From CAYNRA01 sp046296415 (GTDB taxonomy: Bacteria > Bacteroidota > Bacteroidia > Cytophagales > Spirosomataceae), in the NCBI GenBank assembly GCA_046296415.1, contig JBKBLN010000001.1, positions 1,581,978 through 1,645,977 on the forward strand: DNA of 64,000 bases, written 5' to 3'. A model generated the notes under the pieces. That model saw only the letters and a program-made list of their open reading frames with translations. It searched no databases and had not been told where the DNA came from. Below, in pieces: positions 7,680 through 16,832 of the stretch. Numbering within the stretch: the first letter of the stretch is position 1; every line of letters starts with the position of its first letter. Both the position numbers and the translations under genes were made by a program.

Positions 7680-10600
7680 ATGAAGAAAACTCTATCTGGT
7701 TTTTGGCTTCTGGTATCCTGGGTCTTTATTTCCATCGGTGTGTCGGCGCAAGACATACAGGTGAAAGGAAAGGTTCTGGATGATACCAATTCGCCGCTTT
7801 ACGGTGTCAATGTTTCTATCAAAGGAACCACCAAGGGTACGATTACAAATGAAAATGGCGAGTATTCCATTTCGGTCCCCAAAGCGGGTTCCTTAACGTT
7901 TAGTTACATTGGATTTGAGCCTCAAACTTTAGAGGTGAAAGGTCAATCGACTATTAACGTTACATTAAAAGCGGATGCAAACAATTTGAATGAGGTGGTT
8001 GTCACGGCTTTGGGTATTTCCAAAGAGGCTCGAAAAGTAGGATATGCCGTCACGACCATCGAAGGCGATCGGATGATCAAAGCTCGCGAGACCAACATGG
8101 CCTACTCCATGGCCGGCCGTGTGGCTGGTTTGAATATCTCGGGTACCTCTGGTGGCCCAGGTTCATCTGCTCGTATACTTTTGCGCGGTATGGCAAGCTT
8201 TGGTGCTGGAAGCCCTTTAATCGTCATGAACGGAGTACCGATCGACAATACCCAACGAGGTAGTGCGGGCGAATGGGGAGGATCAGATAATGGAGATGGT
8301 ATTTCCAACCTAAACCCAGATGATATCGAAAATCTATCGGTATTAAAAGGTGCATCTGCTTCGGCTTTGTACGGGGCACGGGCAGCCAATGGAGTGATCC
8401 TCATCACAACAAAATCCGGGAAAAAAGGGAAAATGTCGGTTGACTACAACATGAACGCCGTCGCGGATCAAGCCATCAACTTTACAAACTACCAATATCA
8501 ATACGGACAAGGTTTAAATGGCCAACGTCCACAAAATCAAATTTCGGCCTTGAATAGCGGCATGTTGAGCTGGGGAGAGCGATTGGACGGAGCCTCGACT
8601 ATTCAATTTGATGGAAATCGGTATCCTTATTCGGCCGTTCGAAATAACATGTCTCAATTCTATCGTATCGGTAGTTCTTTAACAAATTCATTGGCCTTGT
8701 CGGCCGGAAATGAGAATGGAAGTTTCCGACTTTCTTTAGCCAACCTAGATAATCAATCCATTCTCAGAAATAGTGGTTTGAGACGAAGAACCGTTAACTT
8801 CAACGGAACACAAAAGTTCGGAAAACTGACGATCGATCTCATGGCCAATTTTGTGGATGATTTTAGTAATAATCGCCCACAGCTTTCGGATGGCCCCATG
8901 AATGCCAATAACATCAACTTTTTGGCCACCAACGTAAGTGAGGCCATTCTCCGCCCTGGGTATGACGTATCCGCCGAGCGGGGGAATGAAATCCAATACA
9001 ATGACGATATTTTCGTCACCAATCCTTGGTTTGTGGTGAATCGATATGAGAATGATTTAAAACGGAAACGATTGATTTCAGCCATTACTGCGAAGTACGA
9101 CTTTACTAAATCGTTGTATGGGTTGGTTCGACTTGGGTATGATTCCATGAATGACGAGTTGTTTAAGATTACACCTACCGGTACGGCTTATTCCAACGGA
9201 AATTTAGGAGGCTTGGATGATTTAGCTAAGTCCACGACCGTTGAACTCAACGCCGATGCCATTCTTGGAGGTAGCTTTAAAATTTCGGACAGCTTTGGAA
9301 TTGAGGCCCTGGCTGGGGTAACGGGGCGTTCCAATGAATTTGAACGCATGAAAATTGGCGGTGGCCCTTTTGTCATACCATTCTTCTACAGCCCGTTCAA
9401 TGTGTTGAATTTCAACCGTGATTATGCCTACGCTAAAAAAGTGGCCCATTCTGCTTTTTATTCGTTGGATTTTTCCTTGGGGAATAATTTGATCGTCTCA
9501 ACCACGGGCCGATATGATGCATTTTCTACCCTTCCGGTGAATAACCAAGGTATTTTCACTCCTTCGGCCTCGGTGAGTTACAATTTTACAGAGCTTGTGA
9601 ACAAACCTGGTTTGTCGTACGGTAAATTCCGTGCTTCTCTTGCCCAAGTTTCGGGAGAACCGATCAACCCGTATTCAACTTCCCAATATTACAATGTAGG
9701 GGCTGCCATTCAAGGCATCACTACGGGTTCTTTTAGCTCCACACTACCCAATTTATTTTTGAAACCCTACACCATGACCGAGTTTGAGGTGGGGACCGAA
9801 TTGAAATTTTATAAAAATCGACTCGGGTTTGACGTCGCGTATTTCAATCGGAGAACCAATAATGAAATTATCAATGGTTCCTTGTCGGAGTCCTCGGGAT
9901 ATAGCCAACAATTAATTGGTACCGGTTCGACTCAAAATCAAGGAATTGAGTTTTTGGTCACAGGTAAGGTAGTGGATCGAAGTGCATTGGAATGGAATAC
10001 CTCCTTCAACTTTACTTGGATAAAAAACAACATTGCCGAAATCAATGGCTCTGGAGATGCCAACCAACAATTGGGAATGGGCACATACCGTCCTTTGAAT
10101 GCCAATATTGCGTTGATCAAGGGGATGGCCGGTCCTCAAATCATGGCCAATGATTTTACCTATTTGAACGGACGTATCGTGGTGGATGCTGACGGAATTC
10201 CGATCGCGAATAGCACTCGTACCCCGATGGGCTCTGTATTACCCAAATTTTATGGAGGTTTGAATAATGATTTGAATTACAAGCGATTCAATCTGTCTTT
10301 CTTGATCGATTACCGATTTGGAAATAAAATTTTATCGGCCACCAACTATGCTACCATTTTCCGGGGCTTACATCAAATGACCTTAGAGGGCCGTGAAGGG
10401 GGAGTGCGTGTCGATGGAGTTACGGCGGACGGTAATCCCAATACCAAGTCGGTGCCGGCACAAACCTATTATCAGAATTTGGCCCGACGTATTTCGGCTC
10501 TAAACGTACTGGATGGCTCTTTCGTCAAATTACGTCAAGTTACTTTAGGTTATTCCTTGAAGCCCTCCTTGTTTGGAAAACTTCCCGTGAAAGGGGCTGA

Positions 10601-10760
10601 GATCTCCTTTGTGGCTCGGAACCTCTTTGTGCTATACCGAAATGCTGAAAACATTGATCCAGAAGCGGGTTTCTCCTCGCTCATTACATCGGCTGGTATT
10701 GAAGGGAACAGCTTACCCTCGACACGTACCTATGGCTTGAATCTAAACGTTAAATTCTAA
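7680..10760 (+). CDS. SusC/RagA-family TonB-linked outer membrane transporter
   Basis: The 1026-residue protein forms the outer-membrane barrel of a SusCD complex that imports oligosaccharides or other bulky ligands using TonB energy. A signal peptide ends near VSAQ (residue 24). It is followed by a carboxypeptidase-D-regulatory-like domain (VKGKVLDD to about residue 100), a TonB-box-like NEVVVTALG near 104-112, a plug domain with LRGMASFG and the family signature SALYGARAANGVILITTK, and a long beta-barrel ending NLNVKF. SusD starts 7 bases later. The substrate is not readable from sequence; the neighbouring GH29 and GH18 genes suggest fucosylated or amino-sugar glycans. Confidence 0.95.
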   Translation: MKKTLSGFWLLVSWVFISIGVSAQDIQVKGKVLDDTNSPLYGVNVSIKGTTKGTITNENGEYSISVPKAGSLTFSYIGFEPQTLEVKGQSTINVTLKADANNLNEVVVTALGISKEARKVGYAVTTIEGDRMIKARETNMAYSMAGRVAGLNISGTSGGPGSSARILLRGMASFGAGSPLIVMNGVPIDNTQRGSAGEWGGSDNGDGISNLNPDDIENLSVLKGASASALYGARAANGVILITTKSGKKGKMSVDYNMNAVADQAINFTNYQYQYGQGLNGQRPQNQISALNSGMLSWGERLDGASTIQFDGNRYPYSAVRNNMSQFYRIGSSLTNSLALSAGNENGSFRLSLANLDNQSILRNSGLRRRTVNFNGTQKFGKLTIDLMANFVDDFSNNRPQLSDGPMNANNINFLATNVSEAILRPGYDVSAERGNEIQYNDDIFVTNPWFVVNRYENDLKRKRLISAITAKYDFTKSLYGLVRLGYDSMNDELFKITPTGTAYSNGNLGGLDDLAKSTTVELNADAILGGSFKISDSFGIEALAGVTGRSNEFERMKIGGGPFVIPFFYSPFNVLNFNRDYAYAKKVAHSAFYSLDFSLGNNLIVSTTGRYDAFSTLPVNNQGIFTPSASVSYNFTELVNKPGLSYGKFRASLAQVSGEPINPYSTSQYYNVGAAIQGITTGSFSSTLPNLFLKPYTMTEFEVGTELKFYKNRLGFDVAYFNRRTNNEIINGSLSESSGYSQQLIGTGSTQNQGIEFLVTGKVVDRSALEWNTSFNFTWIKNNIAEINGSGDANQQLGMGTYRPLNANIALIKGMAGPQIMANDFTYLNGRIVVDADGIPIANSTRTPMGSVLPKFYGGLNNDLNYKRFNLSFLIDYRFGNKILSATNYATIFRGLHQMTLEGREGGVRVDGVTADGNPNTKSVPAQTYYQNLARRISALNVLDGSFVKLRQVTLGYSLKPSLFGKLPVKGAEISFVARNLFVLYRNAENIDPEAGFSSLITSAGIEGNSLPSTRTYGLNLNVKF

Positions 10761-10767
10761 GGTTTAC

Positions 10768-12375
10768 ATGAAAAAAATCACTTACCTGGCGCTCTCTTTA
10801 CTCATGGTGTCGGCATCTTGTACCGACAATTTTGAAGAGATCAATACCGATCCCAACCGAACTAGCGCAACGGTTTTTAATCCGAACTATTTGCTCTCTC
10901 AAGCACAGTTCGAATACTCCAATACAGGATACAGCCAATTGTTGTTCCAGAGCATGTGGTCTCAGGTACTGGCTTCTACCTTTTCCTATTATGGAAATGG
11001 AGACAAATACGTGGCCTCAGGTAGTTTTGAAGCATACAAGGGTCGGGTTTTTGAGGAAACCTACCGAGCGGCTTCACTGGCTTACGAAATGGGTGAGTTG
11101 GCCAAAGTCCGCCCGGAATTGACCAACTTGGTACACATCAGTACCATCATGAAAGTATTATGCCTTTCCCGCATTACGGATGTCTACGGAGATGTACCGT
11201 ATTCAGAGGCGCTTCGGGCCAAAGAAGGCATAACGACCCCAGTGTATGACGAACAATCCAAGATTTACCCTGCCATGTTGGCGGATCTTGAGAAAGCGGT
11301 GGCGGGGATCAATACCAGTGCGAGTGCACCCACAACCGACTTGATGTTTGGGGGGGATCTCAACAAGTGGAAACGATTTGGAAACTCGCTCATGCTCCGT
11401 TTGGCGATGCGTTTAACCAAAGTGGACCCAGCCGCCGCCAAAACATGGGCAGAAAAAGCGTTTGCTGGGGGTGTTTTTACCTCCGTGACTGACAATGCCA
11501 TCGTGAAAACGGACGCAGCTGCCCAAGGTGGGAATAATACCACCAATGCCTTGCGCGTGGGGGATGACTACCGGGAAGTACGGTGGTCAAAGACCTTCAT
11601 CGACTACCTACGGTCCACCAATGATCCTCGAATCTCGGCCATTGCGGAAGTTTCACAACCGGGGTTGGCAAATAATTCGAATCAGGAATTACCGGGTAAC
11701 AACAATGCCACGATTCAAATTGGGTTACCCAATGGATTTGATCTGAGTGGGGGAAATTTTGATATTCGTCGTCATCCAAATTATCCAGGACCCTCGGGCA
11801 GCGGCGCTGATGTTGCTCCGGTAGGTAATTACTCCCGTCCACGGACGTCGGTGTATTTGGATCGGAGTGGCGTGAATTTCGTTTTGACGTACGCCGAGGT
11901 GGAGTTGTTGTTGGCGGAGGCCAAGGTGAGAGGCTATAATGTGGGAACACCCACGGCGGCCACACGCTATGCAAATGGGGTACGAGCGGCTGCGGAATCG
12001 TTGAGACAATTTAATTCGGCGACCTCTTCGGATGCGGCGATCAACACGGCTATCTCGCAAATGACCAGCTATTTGGCGGCCAATCCGTTGAATACTACGT
12101 CAAATGATGCCTCGATCAAACAAATCAACGAGCAAATTTGGGTGACAACCGGCACGACCTTCAATTTTATTGAAAGTTGGAATAACTGGCGGAGATCAGG
12201 TTTTCCTAGCCTAACCCCAGTTGCTTTCCCCAATGGTTTTTCGAATGGACAGATTCCCCGTAGGGTTCCTTACAAACTAACGGAGGCATCATTTAATGGA
12301 GCAAACTACAATGCAGCGGTGGCTCGGCTCAGTGGAGGCGATACGTTCACTGCTCGAGTTTGGTGGGATAAATAA
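10768..12375 (+). CDS. SusD/RagB-family nutrient-binding lipoprotein (SusD-like_2 type)
   Basis: This surface lipoprotein forms the lid over the SusC barrel and captures ligand. The signal peptide ends in a lipobox, SASC, with Cys18 as the lipidated residue. The sequence FEEINTDPN and the following Tyr-rich LLFQSMWSQ region are typical of the SusD-like_2 group, and TPR-like helices are spread through the 535 residues. It is the second gene of the susCD operon and is followed by a terminator at 12402. The ligand is unknown. Confidence 0.93.
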   Translation: MKKITYLALSLLMVSASCTDNFEEINTDPNRTSATVFNPNYLLSQAQFEYSNTGYSQLLFQSMWSQVLASTFSYYGNGDKYVASGSFEAYKGRVFEETYRAASLAYEMGELAKVRPELTNLVHISTIMKVLCLSRITDVYGDVPYSEALRAKEGITTPVYDEQSKIYPAMLADLEKAVAGINTSASAPTTDLMFGGDLNKWKRFGNSLMLRLAMRLTKVDPAAAKTWAEKAFAGGVFTSVTDNAIVKTDAAAQGGNNTTNALRVGDDYREVRWSKTFIDYLRSTNDPRISAIAEVSQPGLANNSNQELPGNNNATIQIGLPNGFDLSGGNFDIRRHPNYPGPSGSGADVAPVGNYSRPRTSVYLDRSGVNFVLTYAEVELLLAEAKVRGYNVGTPTAATRYANGVRAAAESLRQFNSATSSDAAINTAISQMTSYLAANPLNTTSNDASIKQINEQIWVTTGTTFNFIESWNNWRRSGFPSLTPVAFPNGFSNGQIPRRVPYKLTEASFNGANYNAAVARLSGGDTFTARVWWDK

Positions 12376-12401
12376 ATGATTTGGTTATTTTAATGATAGA
12401 G

Positions 12402-12437
12402 GCCGTCTCACGACATAGATGAGGCGGCTTTCTTTAT
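12402..12437 (+). terminator. Terminator of the susCD operon
   Basis: The arms GCCGTCTCA (12402-12410) and TGAGGCGGC (12420-12428) pair over 9 bases with one G-U pair. A T-rich tract, TTTCTTTATTTT, follows. It lies 27 bases after the susD stop. Confidence 0.75.
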
Positions 12438-12897
12438 TTTGGGGGGATTGGCTGGATATCACTGGATGGATTCTTGTCTTCAATATGAGTGATGAAAATA
12501 AAAGAAAAAAAGGAAGTGAAAAGGATAATGCTTTGAGAAAAAGATTACCCCTGGCTTGTGTTGCCATGACAAGAACAACACATTTTATATGTTTAGCTGT
12601 TCACATAGATAGATATTCAGAAACTCAAAGGTCATACGTTGAAAACAGCAGTAAATGGAATGTTGTTTATATCTACCTTATATTGAGCCATTTATGCTAA
12701 CATCAGAAAACAAAAATAAATTGAAAATATACAGAAAGTCAGCTAGTTACATTCAATTGTCTCATTAGCAGGAGACCTGGTTAATTGAACATACTACCGC
12801 ACATCAACTCATTTGATGTTTTGAAGCTTTATTCTCCGAAAATCGCTCAAACTCAAAGTTCGAACCCATTAGCTTTACAAACTGGATACACACCCCA
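12438..12897. other. Intergenic stretch without a convincing gene
   Basis: This stretch lies between the susCD terminator and the hairpin at 12898. Short open frames occur but have no recognisable protein features. One small hairpin, ACATCAA/TTGATGT at 12801-12819, precedes the terminator-like hairpin at 12898. A small RNA is possible but unproven; see the findings. Confidence 0.5.
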
Positions 12898-12950
12898 AGC
12901 CCTGTAAACCCTCAGAACTTCGTTCCAAGGTCTTTACAGGGCTTTTGGTT
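12898..12950 (+). terminator. Hairpin with terminator features on the + strand
   Basis: The perfect 11-base arms AGCCCTGTAAA (12898-12908) and TTTACAGGGCT (12933-12943) enclose a 24-base loop that contains a smaller GAAC/GTTC stem. TTTTGGTTT follows on the + strand, where no protein gene precedes it closely. On the - strand, downstream of the E2 gene, the tract after the stem is G-rich, so it would be a poorer terminator in that direction. Confidence 0.55.
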
Positions 12951-12954
12951 TAGG

Positions 12955-14232
12955 TTAGTAACTCCGGTCGGCGTCAAATTCTTCTAGAAACTGGCCGACC
13001 GACTGAACGAACATACCGCCCAGTGAGCCGTCCACAATCCGGTGATCGTACGAATGGGAGAGGATCATTTTTTGCCGGATGGCGATTACATCCCCTTGGG
13101 GTGTTTCCAATACAGCCGGCATTTTCCGGATCGAACCAAACGCTAGGATCCCGACCTGCGGCTGTACTAAAATAGGGGTCCCGGCGATATTACCAAATGA
13201 TCCGATATTCGAGAAGGTGTAAGTCCCACCTTGTAATTCCTGTGGTTTTAATTGGTTGGTCCGAGCTCGCCGAGCTAGATCATTGATCACCTTGGTTAAG
13301 CCTGTCAAACTGTATTGATCGGCATCGTGAATCACCGGAACAATCAAATTCCCGGACGGTAACGCCACTGCCATGCCGATGTTGATGTTTTTCTTTTGAA
13401 TGACTTGGTACCCATTGACCTGCACATTCATATCGGGGTATTTCTTCAAAGCTTTGATGATGGCCTCTACCAATAGTGGGGTAAAGGTGAGCTTTTCTCC
13501 AGTCTCGGCCTCGAATTTCTTTTTAACCTGATCCCGCCATTTCGATAAGACCGTTACATCGCATTCTACAAACGACGTGACATGGGGCGCCGTGCGTTTG
13601 GATTCCACCATGCGATCCGCAATCATCCGACGCATCCGATCCATTTCCACAATGGTATCACCGGCAGAGGGAATCACCACCTCGGCAGGTTTCGATGGCT
13701 TAACTTCCGATGGCTGAGGTGCCGATTTCCTCGACTCTACGTAGGCAAGAATATCTTGTTTGGTGACGCGTTGGTCCATCCCGGTTCCCGGAATAGCATC
13801 CAACTCGGTTTTCGAAATATTTTCTTTTTCCGCAATAGTTAACACCAAGGGAGAGTAAAAACGGGAAGAAGAAGGTCCCTCGGGCACGATTTGTTGAATT
13901 TGAGCCGTAATTTCCTTCTCCAATACCTCAATAGGCTGGCTTTCTGTACTAGGGGCTGTTACCGTCGGCTGGCTAGTATTTCCTTCCGCTTCTTCTGTAT
14001 TGATCACACATATCGGTTTTCCAATGACCGCTTGTTCGCCCTCCTGGACTAAGAATTTTTCGATGACACCTGAAAACGACGAACCTATTTCGGTATCAAT
14101 TTTATCCGTTGCCACCTCCAAGATCATGTCATCGACCTCGACTTTATCGCCTTCTTTGACCAACCAGCGCAGGACCGTACATTCAAAAATGCTCTCTCCC
14201 ATGGAGGGCATCATCATTTCAATTTTTGCCAT
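12955..14232 (-). CDS. 2-oxo acid dehydrogenase complex E2 (dihydrolipoamide acyltransferase)
   Basis: E2 transfers the acyl group from the E1-generated lipoyl thioester to CoA. The 425-residue protein has one lipoyl domain (1 to about 77, with lipoylated Lys44 in ATDKID), a linker, an E3-binding domain (about 125-170, SPLVLTIAEKENI) and a C-terminal catalytic domain ending with SHSYDHRIVDG, which contains the HxxxD active site. One lipoyl domain and the sequence style suit the branched-chain (BCKDH) type common in Bacteroidota. Pyruvate or 2-oxoglutarate specificity is not excluded, because E1 and E3 genes are not nearby. Confidence 0.88.
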   Translation of the reverse strand: MAKIEMMMPSMGESIFECTVLRWLVKEGDKVEVDDMILEVATDKIDTEIGSSFSGVIEKFLVQEGEQAVIGKPICVINTEEAEGNTSQPTVTAPSTESQPIEVLEKEITAQIQQIVPEGPSSSRFYSPLVLTIAEKENISKTELDAIPGTGMDQRVTKQDILAYVESRKSAPQPSEVKPSKPAEVVIPSAGDTIVEMDRMRRMIADRMVESKRTAPHVTSFVECDVTVLSKWRDQVKKKFEAETGEKLTFTPLLVEAIIKALKKYPDMNVQVNGYQVIQKKNINIGMAVALPSGNLIVPVIHDADQYSLTGLTKVINDLARRARTNQLKPQELQGGTYTFSNIGSFGNIAGTPILVQPQVGILAFGSIRKMPAVLETPQGDVIAIRQKMILSHSYDHRIVDGSLGGMFVQSVGQFLEEFDADRSY

Positions 14233-14312
14233 TTAATTCGGTTTTTACTTTTTTGGGGTTGATGTAAGTGTATGGTAGAACAAATTTCGGGTGTTATCCC
14301 CGAAATACAAAA

Positions 14313-15569
14313 TCATGCTTGAGAAATCAAATGACGGTACAGCATAGCCAACGCCTGGTAACTGGCCCACCGAATGTTGGTGGCCCGTTGTTGGGTGAAT
14401 TGAAACTTTTTGACTTCGGTGCCGTGTGGCGTGGCACAGGCAATCCAAACCGTACCTACGGGTTTATCCGCGCTTCCACCTGTTGGGCCAGCAACTCCGG
14501 TGGTAGCCAAGGCATAATCAACGCCCAGGACGTCTCGCGCCCCTTCCGCCATTTCTCTGGCGGTGTATTCGGATACCGCACCGTAATTCCGAAGCGTTTC
14601 CTCCAATACGCCTAGCTGCTCTCTTTTGACCCGATTGTCATAGCTGGTGATGCTCCCCATGAAATATGCAGAGGAACCGGGAACTTGGGTGATGGAATGG
14701 GCCAAATACCCTCCGGTGCAACTTTCCGCACAGCCCATCGTGGCTTGTTTTTGGACAAGTAGTTTACCCACCACTTCTTCTAATTCCTCATTTTGGGTAC
14801 TAAAAATAAATTCTCCTACCAGCGGAATAAGGGCCTCAATGCATTGTTCTATTTCTTGATCTAATTGATCTCGGTCCTGTCCTGTCGCGGTTAATCGGAG
14901 TTTTACCTGCCCCTGCCCGGGTAAATACGCTAGTTTTATGTGGTTGGGGAGGTTGTCCTCCCAGGATTCAATGCGTTCCGCTAAAAAAGATTCCCCGATA
15001 CCAATGGTCCGGATCACCCGGTGGTGAATCACCGGGGTTTCAAAATGACGTTGAAGTCGAGGTAAAACCTCCTGTTTCATGAGGTATTTCATTTCATGAG
15101 GAACTCCAGGCATGGATACCAAAACACAGCCAAGTTCCTCAAACCACATGCCTGGTGCCGTCCCGGTGGCATTGTGCAAGTAGGTGCAGCGGCTTGGAAT
15201 GGCGGCTTGTTGCCGATTTAGCTCAGTGAAGGGCCGATTTCGGGATTCAAAAAATGCTCGAATGAAGGCTTCTGCTTGGGGTTCAATAACCAAATGGTCG
15301 TTGAAAATCTGACACAATGTATTTTTGGTGACATCATCCTTAGTGGGGCCTAAGCCACCGGTGATCAAAATGATGTTCACTTTTTCGGCGGAGGACCGAA
15401 TAACATCCTCAATTTCTCCTGACTGATCGCTCACGGATATTTTTCTTCTCACCCGGATTCCCAATTGATCTAGCTCTTGGCTCATCCATTGGGAATTGGT
15501 ATCAACGATTTGTCCATACAAAATTTCATCGCCGATCGTTATAATGTCGGCATAAATCGTAGAATTCAT
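14313..15569 (-). CDS. cinA: CinA-family protein / nicotinamide-nucleotide amidohydrolase
   Basis: This 418-residue protein has the full CinA layout. The N-terminal domain is MoCF-like (DIITIGDEILYGQIVDTNS, GGLGPTKDD) and is associated with ADP-ribose pyrophosphatase activity. The C-terminal PncC domain (AESCTGGYLAHSIT, GVAGPTGG) deamidates nicotinamide mononucleotide in NAD recycling. The gene lies 80 bases upstream of the E2 gene on the same strand, so co-transcription is possible. Any role in competence is by family name only. Confidence 0.93.
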   Translation of the reverse strand: MNSTIYADIITIGDEILYGQIVDTNSQWMSQELDQLGIRVRRKISVSDQSGEIEDVIRSSAEKVNIILITGGLGPTKDDVTKNTLCQIFNDHLVIEPQAEAFIRAFFESRNRPFTELNRQQAAIPSRCTYLHNATGTAPGMWFEELGCVLVSMPGVPHEMKYLMKQEVLPRLQRHFETPVIHHRVIRTIGIGESFLAERIESWEDNLPNHIKLAYLPGQGQVKLRLTATGQDRDQLDQEIEQCIEALIPLVGEFIFSTQNEELEEVVGKLLVQKQATMGCAESCTGGYLAHSITQVPGSSAYFMGSITSYDNRVKREQLGVLEETLRNYGAVSEYTAREMAEGARDVLGVDYALATTGVAGPTGGSADKPVGTVWIACATPHGTEVKKFQFTQQRATNIRWASYQALAMLYRHLISQA

Positions 15570-15654
15570 ATTTTTTTTCGGTCACTGTGTGACAAATTAG
15601 GATGTTTCAACGTAGTAACTTAACCGAACATTCAATCGGATGTTTGCAATTTAA

Positions 15655-16392
15655 ATGAGAATATTGAGCATGACAACATTGACGCGCATTATCACCATCG
15701 TCTTTTTAACTAGCACCACGCTTTCTTCTTGTGGTCAACAAATTAATTTAGGAAAAATTGGAGGGATTTTACAAACTCCGGGTCTCACACAGAATGAAGT
15801 AGTGAATGGTTTGAAAGAAGCCTTATCCCAAGGGGCCACTCTTGGGGCTCAATTAGCCTCTCAAGAAGGAGGTTTTCAACGAAATCCGTTGATTCGAATT
15901 CCTTTACCGACTGAATTACAGCAGGCCGATCGGACGCTTCGCAGCCTCGGACTTGGGCCACAGGTTGATCAATTTCTATTGGCTATGAACCGCGGTGCTG
16001 AACAAGCGGCTAAAGAGGCGGCACCTATTTTCATTCAGGCGATTCGGCAGATGACCATCACCGATGCCATGGCGATTCTTCGTGGTGAAAAAGACGCTGC
16101 CACCCAATTTCTTCGCAGAACTACCGGTCAACAACTGATGGCGGCTTTTCAACCCGTGGTCAAAAAAGCCTTGGACCAAACGTTGGCCTCCAAGTACTAT
16201 GGTGACATTGCAACTACCTACAACCGGGTTCCGTTAGTCAAAAAAATAAATCCGGATATTCAGCAATATGCTACAGAAAAAGCCATCGATGGTTTGTTTT
16301 TACTTGTGGCACAAGAGGAAGCAAAAATCAGAGAAAACCCCATGGCCCGAACCACCGATCTATTAAAAAAAGTCTTTGGATCTGTTCAATAA
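15655..16392 (+). CDS. DUF4197 lipoprotein
   Basis: The 245-residue protein has a signal peptide ending in the lipobox-like STTLSSCG, so it is probably lipidated at the Cys near residue 26. The rest is an alpha-helical DUF4197 domain, with NEVVNGLKEAL and AMAILRGEKDAATQFLRR. The function of DUF4197 is unknown. An ATG at 15670 (MTTLTR) would give a more usual signal peptide length than the ATG at 15655. gldC follows 53 bases downstream on the same strand. Confidence 0.85.
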   Translation: MRILSMTTLTRIITIVFLTSTTLSSCGQQINLGKIGGILQTPGLTQNEVVNGLKEALSQGATLGAQLASQEGGFQRNPLIRIPLPTELQQADRTLRSLGLGPQVDQFLLAMNRGAEQAAKEAAPIFIQAIRQMTITDAMAILRGEKDAATQFLRRTTGQQLMAAFQPVVKKALDQTLASKYYGDIATTYNRVPLVKKINPDIQQYATEKAIDGLFLLVAQEEAKIRENPMARTTDLLKKVFGSVQ

Positions 16393-16445
16393 GTTGAACG
16401 ATTCAGTCATGGATGGGGTTTTAAATTGGATTTATTCAAAAAATT

Positions 16446-16799
16446 ATGCAAAAATCTGAAATCAATTTTTCGGTTGAACTTGACGCTCAACGTGTTCCTG
16501 AACGTATCTTTTGGGATGCTACTGAAAATCCCAATGAAGGAATTAATGAAACCAAAGCCATTTCGATCTCCGTTTGGGATCATTACCATAAAGGGTTACT
16601 AGGTATCAATCTCTGGACAAAAGATATGCCCGTTGACGAAATGAATCATTTCGCGGTCGATATCATCGGGAACCTTTCCCAAATGATCAAAGATTCTACC
16701 GGCGACCCCAAGATCATTGAACTCTTGGAACAAACCGGCCGGGCCATCACCAAGCATTTGGAAGAAGAGGCCAAAAAGAATGCAGAGAATCCTCAATAA
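16446..16799 (+). CDS. gldC: Gliding motility protein GldC
   Basis: This 117-residue soluble protein matches GldC, with SEINFSVELD at the N-terminus, IFWDATENP and LLGINLWTKDMPVDEMN. In Flavobacterium johnsoniae GldC supports gliding but is less essential than the core motor and type IX secretion proteins. Homologues also occur in non-gliding Bacteroidota, so its presence does not prove motility. No other gld gene lies in this window. A strong terminator follows immediately. Confidence 0.9.
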   Translation: MQKSEINFSVELDAQRVPERIFWDATENPNEGINETKAISISVWDHYHKGLLGINLWTKDMPVDEMNHFAVDIIGNLSQMIKDSTGDPKIIELLEQTGRAITKHLEEEAKKNAENPQ

Positions 16800-16803
16800 A
16801 GTG

Positions 16804-16832
16804 AAAGCCATCCCACGAGGATGGCTTTTTTT
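16804..16832 (+). terminator. Terminator after gldC
   Basis: The arms AAAGCCATCC and GGATGGCTTT pair perfectly over 10 bases around the loop CACGA, followed by further T residues. It lies between convergent genes and just touches the radical SAM stop codon. Confidence 0.85.

Noticed and set aside
12419..12700. A 93-codon + strand open frame between susD and the E2 gene
   Set aside because: It begins inside the terminator hairpin, has no protein-like pattern, and its composition looks like random intergenic sequence.
12858..12867. GTTCGAACCC, similar to a tRNA T-loop
   Set aside because: No matching acceptor, D or anticodon stems are found around it on either strand.
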